Position numbers and translations under genes: made by a program | In this document: positions 20,774-25,031 of the stretch, piece by piece | Position numbering within the stretch: the stretch's first letter is position 1 | Layout of the letters: every line of letters starts with the position of its first letter | Source of the DNA: Nitrospirota bacterium | GTDB taxonomy: Bacteria > Nitrospirota > UBA9217 | DNA: 25,031 nt | Direction: 5' to 3' | Assembly: GCA_023229435.1 (NCBI GenBank) | Contig: JALNZF010000038.1 | Coordinates: 1 to 25,031 of the forward strand | The notes under the pieces: generated by a model | Seen by the model: the letters and a program-made list of their open reading frames with translations, nothing else | Database searches by the model: none | What the model was told of the DNA's origin: nothing

Positions 20774-21247
20774 TTCCCTTACAAACGTCCCTGTCTTGCC
20801 GCCCGATTTCTTCATCAACCGGATGTCGGAAATAGTCATGGTGCGGTCCGTTGACTTGCACATGTCGTAGATCGTGAGGCCCGCGGCGGCGACGGCGGCG
20901 AGCGCCTCCATTTCCACACCGGTCCGCGCGAAGATTCTGACCGTGGCGCGGATCAGGACGCAGGATCGTTCCTTGTTCGGCTCGAAGTCCATGTTGACGG
21001 ACGAAACGTTCAGCGGATGGCAGAGGGGGATGAGCTCGGACGTTCTTTTTGCGGCCATGATGCCTGCAATGCGCGCCACGGAAAAGACGTCGCCTTTGAC
21101 GACCTTGCGGTCGAGAATAAGCGTAAGCGTCTCGGGTTGCATGATGACGCGGCCTTCCGCCACCGCTTCCCGGGCCGTTTCATCTTTGGCGGTAATGTCC
21201 ACCATTTGCGCGGCGCCGTCTTTGTCGAAATGAGTGAGTTTAGCCAT
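20768..21247 (-). CDS. moaC: MoaC: cyclic pyranopterin monophosphate synthase
   Basis: MoaC converts the MoaA product (3',8-cyclo-7,8-dihydro-GTP) to cyclic pyranopterin monophosphate, the first stable intermediate of molybdenum cofactor synthesis. It acts in the cytoplasm as a hexamer. The 159 residues match the usual length of about 160. Family signatures are MVDITAK near the N-terminus, LIPLCHPL, GVEMEALAAVAAAGLTIYDM, and KSTDRTMTI with the catalytic Lys and Asp. The start at 21247 (MAKLTHFDKDG) is taken from the family pattern, because there is no clear Shine-Dalgarno sequence. The frame could extend to 21271, but that would run into the palindromic repeat. It lies 153 bases after moaA on the same strand. 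Confidence 0.96.
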   Translation of the reverse strand: MAKLTHFDKDGAAQMVDITAKDETAREAVAEGRVIMQPETLTLILDRKVVKGDVFSVARIAGIMAAKRTSELIPLCHPLNVSSVNMDFEPNKERSCVLIRATVRIFARTGVEMEALAAVAAAGLTIYDMCKSTDRTMTISDIRLMKKSGGKTGTFVREK

Positions 21248-21254
21248 AATAGTT

Positions 21255-21394
21255 GAAATTCCAAATTTCAAATCCCAAATTACAAATAATATCCAAATTC
21301 AAAATCACAATTTCCGAAACGTTTGGAATTTTGTTTTTTGATGCTTGAATTTTATTTGGTATTTGTCATTTGGTGCTTGGGATTTGGAATTTTG
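21255..21394. repeat. AT-rich palindromic element between moaA and moaC
   Basis: GAAATTCCAAATTTCAAATC on the left corresponds to GATTTGGAATTTT on the right, and the centre is symmetric around AAACGTTT (near 21317). The whole 140 bases form one long imperfect palindrome. It fills the gap between two genes that are probably co-transcribed, so it may be an inserted MITE-like repeat. Confidence 0.7.
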
Positions 21395-21400
21395 TGCTTC

Positions 21401-22390
21401 TTATCCTCCTATTCTTGACATGGTCCGTTGGAAGCAACCCGGTCCGGTTTCATTGAGATAATGCCTGTCCGGCTTGATCTCGAGCGCGAGTCTGAACAAC
21501 CGTTCCAGTTCCGCATCATCGCACCCGCTGCGCAGGGGCGACTTCACGTCTATCTCCGTGTCTGAAAGCAGGCAGGGCCTGATCTTCCCGTCCGCCGTGA
21601 GGCGGAGGCGCCTGCAGGACCCGCAAAAATGCCGCGTGATGGGGCTGATGAACCCGATCACCCCGCGGGCATCGGGGAGCTGGTAGTTGTCCGAAGGGCC
21701 CGCGGAATTCTCCGAGAAGAACGGTTTAAGCGGCCCGACCTCGCGTTCGATGATTGCCCGGATCTCGTTGGAGGGAACGCAGGAATCCCTGCGCCAGCGA
21801 TCATCCGCGCCGATGGGCATGTATTCGATGAACCGAACATGCAGCCTCCGGTCGAGCGTGAGGCGCGCAAAGTCGGCCACCTCGGCATCGTTCATGCCCC
21901 TGACCGGAACCATGTTGATCTTGAGCGGGAAAAATCCGAGTTTCTCCGCCCGATTGATTCCGCGCCATACCCGGTCGTAGTTGTCGCTGCCGGTGATCTT
22001 CCGGAACGTGTGCGGATCGAGCGAATCCAGGCTGATATTGAGTCGCGGTTTCCCGGCCTTGATAAGGCCGTCCGCCATCTCCTCGAGCAGCACGCCGTTC
22101 GTGGTGATGCTGATGTCTTCTATTCCTGCGAGCCTATTGAGCGATGCGATGAAATCGATGATGCCGCGCCTGACCAGAGGCTCGCCGCCGGTCACACGCA
22201 CGCGGGAGATCCCGAGCGGCACGGCAAGGGCCACGAGCCGGAGGACCTCTTCATAGGAGAGTATCTCATGGTGGGGCAGCGTCTTCATCCCGGCGCGGGG
22301 CTTACAGTAGAAGCAGGAGAGGTTGCACCGGTCGGTGATGGATATCCGGAGATAGTCGATGAGCCGTTTATGAGGGTCGCAGAGCGGCAT
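21401..22390 (-). CDS. moaA: MoaA: GTP 3',8-cyclase
   Basis: MoaA is a radical-SAM enzyme that, with MoaC, begins molybdenum cofactor synthesis from GTP. The 329 residues are the normal length. The SAM-cluster motif is Cys22, Cys26 and Cys29 (RCNLSCFYC). Other signatures are VRVTGGEPL, SITTNGVLL and NISLDSLD. The C-terminal cluster ligands lie in HFCGSCRRLRLTADGKIRPC. The protein ends in Gly-Gly, which is required for activity in characterised MoaA. ATG at 22390 starts the frame. It is upstream of moaC on the same strand and separated from it by a palindromic repeat. No molybdenum-cofactor riboswitch was seen upstream. Confidence 0.97.
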   Translation of the reverse strand: MPLCDPHKRLIDYLRISITDRCNLSCFYCKPRAGMKTLPHHEILSYEEVLRLVALAVPLGISRVRVTGGEPLVRRGIIDFIASLNRLAGIEDISITTNGVLLEEMADGLIKAGKPRLNISLDSLDPHTFRKITGSDNYDRVWRGINRAEKLGFFPLKINMVPVRGMNDAEVADFARLTLDRRLHVRFIEYMPIGADDRWRRDSCVPSNEIRAIIEREVGPLKPFFSENSAGPSDNYQLPDARGVIGFISPITRHFCGSCRRLRLTADGKIRPCLLSDTEIDVKSPLRSGCDDAELERLFRLALEIKPDRHYLNETGPGCFQRTMSRIGG

Positions 22391-22466
22391 GCGGCAACTT
22401 TACCATAGTGCCGCATGTTCTTCAAGGGATATTTCATTCCGGTTTATGTGCCGGACAAATATGACC

Positions 22467-22495
22467 TTGACCGGCCGTCCCGTTATTAGTATAAT
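22467..22495 (+). promoter_or_regulatory. Sigma-70 promoter of the HAMP-protein gene
   Basis: TTGACC (22467-22472) and a perfect TATAAT (22490-22495) are 17 bases apart. Transcription would start near 22502, about 75 bases before the ATG at 22578. It lies in the divergent gap between moaA and the HAMP gene. Confidence 0.65.
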
Positions 22496-22577
22496 CAAAT
22501 TGTAGCGGTTCTGCTCACGGTGTGATCGCTTGGAATGTCCTGAGGGCAGTGAAGTATTTTTATGGTGCGGAGAGTTT

Positions 22578-23132
22578 ATGCCGACGACCGGGAAAAGACA
22601 ACTGTTAGGCAGGGGCAAGGGTCATCTGAGCGCAGCGGACCCGCAATACCGGTTTATCATCTTTCTTCTCGTTGTCCTGGGCGCCTACACCTTTCTCCTG
22701 AAGGTTTTCCAGAAACTCGCCGAGATCCTGCAACTTCCCGTTTTTCTCCCTGTCGCGCTGGTCACCCTCCTGTTCTTCGTCGGCATTGTCGGCACGATGT
22801 ATTCCCATACTTTCGTCGGTCCCATGCAGCGGATACGCAGGATCCTCGAGCAGCTGGTGGAGGGAGAGACCAATATTTCCCTCAGACTGAGGGGTTCGGA
22901 CGATCCCATGCTGAAGGACCTGGGTAAGGCGGTCAGCCGGTTGTGTGATCACAGCAGGAGCTCCCATGCCCTGATCCGGGAAACCGCCCAGGACCTTTTT
23001 GCGGCCATCGAGGCGCTCCGGGAAAAAGTCCGGCAGGGCGCGGCCCTGGAGGAAATTCAGAAGCACGTTGAGGACCTGCGCGCGACGCAGGAGCTCCTGG
23101 AAAAAGCGATCAAAGCGTGTGAAAAAAAATAG
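22578..23132 (+). CDS. HAMP-domain membrane protein without output domain
   Basis: The 184 residues contain two membrane helices (about 25-45, FIIFLLVVLGAYTFLLKVF, and about 52-78, LPVALVTLLFFVGIVG). A HAMP-like linker follows (GPMQRIRRILEQLVEGE, about 85-130), then a charged coiled coil to the end. Neither a kinase nor a methyl-accepting domain is present, so it could be a free-standing signalling or scaffold protein. ATG at 22578 follows GGAG; the frame stays open upstream to 22530 without a ribosome site. It is followed 11 bases later by a small gene, probably in the same operon. The physiological role is unknown. Confidence 0.75.
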   Translation: MPTTGKRQLLGRGKGHLSAADPQYRFIIFLLVVLGAYTFLLKVFQKLAEILQLPVFLPVALVTLLFFVGIVGTMYSHTFVGPMQRIRRILEQLVEGETNISLRLRGSDDPMLKDLGKAVSRLCDHSRSSHALIRETAQDLFAAIEALREKVRQGAALEEIQKHVEDLRATQELLEKAIKACEKK

Positions 23133-23143
23133 GGGCGGTCATT

Positions 23144-23425
23144 ATGGCGGAGAGCGGATTCAGAGGCAAAAGCATGAGGGTGGTCGCCATCGATGTCGCC
23201 GAAGGCTACGTTTCGGTGAACCCTCTTTTTCTTAAAAAATTCGACAAGGACATGGTCAAGGAACTATACGATCATCTGAACAAGGCGCTTACCAGCACGA
23301 GGAACGAGAAAACGGATTTTACCAATATGGTTATCCTTAGAACAAGGAACATGAAGCTCCAGCGCCTGCACAATGCCATGATCATACTCAGAAACATCGC
23401 CCGGGAGAAGAGGATCCCGCTGTAG
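23144..23425 (+). CDS. Small hypothetical protein (93 aa)
   Basis: I do not recognise this family. The product begins MAESGFRGKSMRVVAIDVAE and continues with NPLFLKKFDKDMVKELYDHL, so it is probably a compact alpha/beta protein with an amphipathic helix and a basic C-terminal helix (KLQRLHNAMIILRNIAREKR). There is no signal peptide or membrane helix. ATG at 23144 follows AGGGGCGG. It lies 11 bases after the HAMP-protein gene and is probably co-transcribed with it. Confidence 0.65.
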   Translation: MAESGFRGKSMRVVAIDVAEGYVSVNPLFLKKFDKDMVKELYDHLNKALTSTRNEKTDFTNMVILRTRNMKLQRLHNAMIILRNIAREKRIPL

Positions 23426-23475
23426 TTGGAAAGACGTAATGAGTAATCAGTAATGAGTAATGAATAAACAGAAAT

Positions 23476-23506
23476 AAAAAAGTGAGGAGCAGATGCAGCC
23501 CCTCAC
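23476..23506 (-). terminator. Rho-independent terminator of the phosphofructokinase gene
   Basis: On the minus strand the sequence reads GTGAGGGGC, loop TGCATCT, GCTCCTCAC, then TTTTTT. It is a stable GC-rich stem followed directly by a U-run, about 50 bases after the stop of the phosphofructokinase gene. Confidence 0.75.
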
Positions 23507-23558
23507 AAGGTGTTCGCGAATCATTTCCCACCCACCTATCACCTATCACGGGTGTTCA

Positions 23559-24794
23559 TCATTCCACCGCCACTCCGAACTTTTTCTTGAAATCCGCGGG
23601 GCTCATCTTTGCCGTTGCCGCGAGTTTTATGAGTTTCTCGCCTTCCATGTCTTCCTTCTCAAGCCGTATCATATACCGTCGCGCCATGTGGTAGTCATCG
23701 GAATTGATATCCACGATACGGACACGCGTCTTGCCTGTCTTGGGGTCTATCAGATCAGCGAACTTGATCGGCATGTTCTTGCCGTCTTTCAGCATGATCA
23801 TGGCGCCGGTGCCGCCCGAGGTCAGGAATTTCACCGCGCTGTAGCCCAGGTAACGGGAGTATTCGCGGTCATAGGAGATGGGCGGCTGGCAGCGAAGCTC
23901 ATAGCCGATGTCCTTGGCGATGATGGTCGTCTTGAGTCCCAGCGAGTCCAGTTCCGCCATCACCCGCTGCTTCAGCAGGTCGCCGAGCGGGATTTCCGCC
24001 AGACGGATGTTGCCGTGGTCGTCCCGCGGCACATCCTTCAGGAAGGTCAGCTCTTCAGGATCGAAACGCGTGGCAACGCCTTCCGCGATCACGACCACGC
24101 CGTGGGTCCTGCCGAGGGAAAGCCGCTTGATGATGGCTCCCGCGAGAATGGAGATCACCTTGTTCAGCGAGATCTTGTTGCCCAGTTCTTCAGGGATAAG
24201 GGTGAGCGTGGCGCCGGCGCCCATACCCATGCCGAGCGCCAGGAACCCCGCGGAGCGGCCCATGGCGATAACGAAATACCACCTGCTCGCGGTGCGGGCG
24301 TCCTCCATGATGTTCTCGACCAGCTGGGTGCCGAGCTGGCGCGCGGTCTCAAACCCGAAGGTCGGGATGCCGTGCGGGAGCGGAAGGTCATTGTCGATGG
24401 TCTTGGGCACGTGGCAGACCGCTATCTTGCCGCCCGCTTCCTGTTCAACCCGGGTGGCTGTGAAGGCCGTGTCGTCTCCACCGATGGTCACCAGGTACTT
24501 GATGCCGAGGCTGTTCAGGGTCTTGACCACATTGGCCATCTTTTCAGGGCTCTTGGTGGGGTTGTCGCGCGAGGTGCGCAGGATCGACCCCCCGCGGAGA
24601 TGGATGCGTGAGATCTCCCCCTTATCAAGACGGATAGTATGCGATGAATCTCCCTTGGCCAACCACTTGAATCCGTCGTAGATGCCGATGACCTCCAGTT
24701 CCTGCTTGATGGCCTCGAATGTGACCGCGGCGATCACCCCGTTGATTCCCGGTGCCGGTCCCCCACCGATGACTATTGCAAGCTTTTCTCCCAT
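23559..24794 (-). CDS. pfp: Pyrophosphate-type 6-phosphofructokinase
   Basis: This enzyme phosphorylates fructose 6-phosphate to fructose 1,6-bisphosphate. The phosphoryl donor can be judged from two positions. Asp108 in GGDDT (ATP enzymes have GGDGS) and Lys131 in PKTIDND (ATP enzymes have PGTIDND) are both the pyrophosphate-type residues, so the reaction is probably reversible and PPi-dependent. Catalytic Asp134 and Asp136 and the MGRSAGFLALG motif are present. The length of 411 residues is within the range of this clade. The start ATG at 24794 follows GGAGG; the frame continues upstream but lacks a second ribosome site. It stands alone, with its own promoter and terminator. Confidence 0.93.
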   Translation of the reverse strand: MGEKLAIVIGGGPAPGINGVIAAVTFEAIKQELEVIGIYDGFKWLAKGDSSHTIRLDKGEISRIHLRGGSILRTSRDNPTKSPEKMANVVKTLNSLGIKYLVTIGGDDTAFTATRVEQEAGGKIAVCHVPKTIDNDLPLPHGIPTFGFETARQLGTQLVENIMEDARTASRWYFVIAMGRSAGFLALGMGMGAGATLTLIPEELGNKISLNKVISILAGAIIKRLSLGRTHGVVVIAEGVATRFDPEELTFLKDVPRDDHGNIRLAEIPLGDLLKQRVMAELDSLGLKTTIIAKDIGYELRCQPPISYDREYSRYLGYSAVKFLTSGGTGAMIMLKDGKNMPIKFADLIDPKTGKTRVRIVDINSDDYHMARRYMIRLEKEDMEGEKLIKLAATAKMSPADFKKKFGVAVE

Positions 24795-24862
24795 GATCGC
24801 CTCCTGATCGCTTGAGATTTTTATCGTTTTACTTCTGACCCTTCCGTTCCAAGTCCCGCGCA

Positions 24863-24891
24863 AATGTAGCAAAACAGAGCGTACTTGTCAA
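24863..24891 (-). promoter_or_regulatory. Sigma-70 promoter of the phosphofructokinase gene
   Basis: On the minus strand a perfect TTGACA (complement of 24886-24891) is followed after 17 bases by TACATT (complement of 24863-24868). The predicted leader is about 60 bases. Confidence 0.55.
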
Positions 24892-24907
24892 CCCCGAAAC
24901 GCGGCAG

Positions 24908-25031
24908 TGTCAAGCCAAAATAGAAATGTCCTATTGTTACCAAAATAGAAATGTCCGGTTTTAGGGAACAGTGATTGGCTGTTCCTGGTTTCTTCGTTTT
25001 AGTTTCAGATACTTTCTCCAAGGATGATTCG
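24908..25031. mobile_element. Possible insertion-sequence end with tandem terminal repeats (incomplete)
   Basis: The 17-base sequence CCAAAATAGAAATGTCC occurs twice, at 24915-24931 and 24940-24956, a 25-base period. It begins seven bases after TGTCAAG. Multiple short repeats just inside a TG end are typical of IS21-family ends. A GGAACAG/CTGTTCC hairpin follows at 24965-24985. No transposase is inside the window, so the call depends on the sequence to the right. Confidence 0.35.

Noticed and set aside
21629..22408. Plus-strand frame opposite moaA
   Set aside because: It is a shadow of a clearly conserved radical-SAM gene and shows no domain of its own.
23430..23466. Repeated GTAATGAGTAATCAG units as a regulatory or CRISPR-like array
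   Set aside because: It is a short degenerate tandem repeat, too small and irregular for CRISPR, between two gene ends.
23493..24611. Long plus-strand frame opposite the phosphofructokinase
   Set aside because: The phosphofructokinase is unmistakable on the minus strand; the opposing frame has low-complexity Arg/His/Gly content and no ribosome site.

Overview
This window looks like chromosomal DNA from a Gram-negative, probably anaerobic, respiring bacterium. The evidence is a multiheme c-type cytochrome with a Sec signal, a Tat-exported ferredoxin subunit and an NrfD-type membrane subunit. There are also lipoproteins, a sigma-54 activator, a bactofilin and a pyrophosphate-type phosphofructokinase. 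This mix would suit Desulfobacterota (Geobacter-like) or Nitrospirota, but nothing here fixes the phylum. Most core genes are moderately GC-rich. The 3.2-8.9 kb stretch is clearly richer in A+T and looks acquired. I saw no rRNA, tRNA or CRISPR array.

Layout. (1) 0.1-3.0 kb: rimO and a four-S1-domain RNA-binding protein. (2) 3.0-5.1 kb: a Fic-family AMPylator gene on the minus strand, flanked by about 365-bp direct repeats that contain the 3' end of the S1 gene and its downstream hairpins. (3) 5.4-8.9 kb: three small lipoproteins, a broken small membrane gene and a HigBA-like toxin-antitoxin pair. Two attC-like palindromes suggest remnants of integron cassettes. (4) 9.4-12.7 kb: a PAS histidine kinase overlapping a REC-PAS-AAA+-Fis sigma-54 activator. 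(5) 12.6-18.4 kb: an inverted-repeat array, a sigma-54 promoter, a DUF2292-like protein and a small membrane protein. After these come a pentaheme-type cytochrome, a Tat ferredoxin and an NrfD-like subunit (an Hmc/Hyb-like quinol-periplasm electron-transfer module). A second DUF2292-like protein, an M48/M56-type protease and a 44-residue membrane peptide close the region. (6) 18.8-20.5 kb: a NifX-like cofactor-binding protein with a DUF134 regulator on the minus strand, then a bactofilin. (7) 20.8-22.4 kb: moaC and moaA on the minus strand. (8) 22.5-24.8 kb: a HAMP membrane protein, a small unknown protein and a PPi-type phosphofructokinase (minus). The right edge may hold the end of an insertion sequence.

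How the parts may work together: the kinase/activator pair sits directly upstream of the sigma-54 promoter, so it probably controls the DUF2292-led genes and perhaps the electron-transfer genes beyond. moaA and moaC make the first molybdopterin intermediate, which suits a respiratory lifestyle.

The window is unusually rich in dispersed palindromic repeats. They include a 113-bp sequence present twice without a mismatch, three copies of a roughly 130-bp hairpin element with a compensatory base change, three AATCTGCG-type palindromes, and others lying inside operons.
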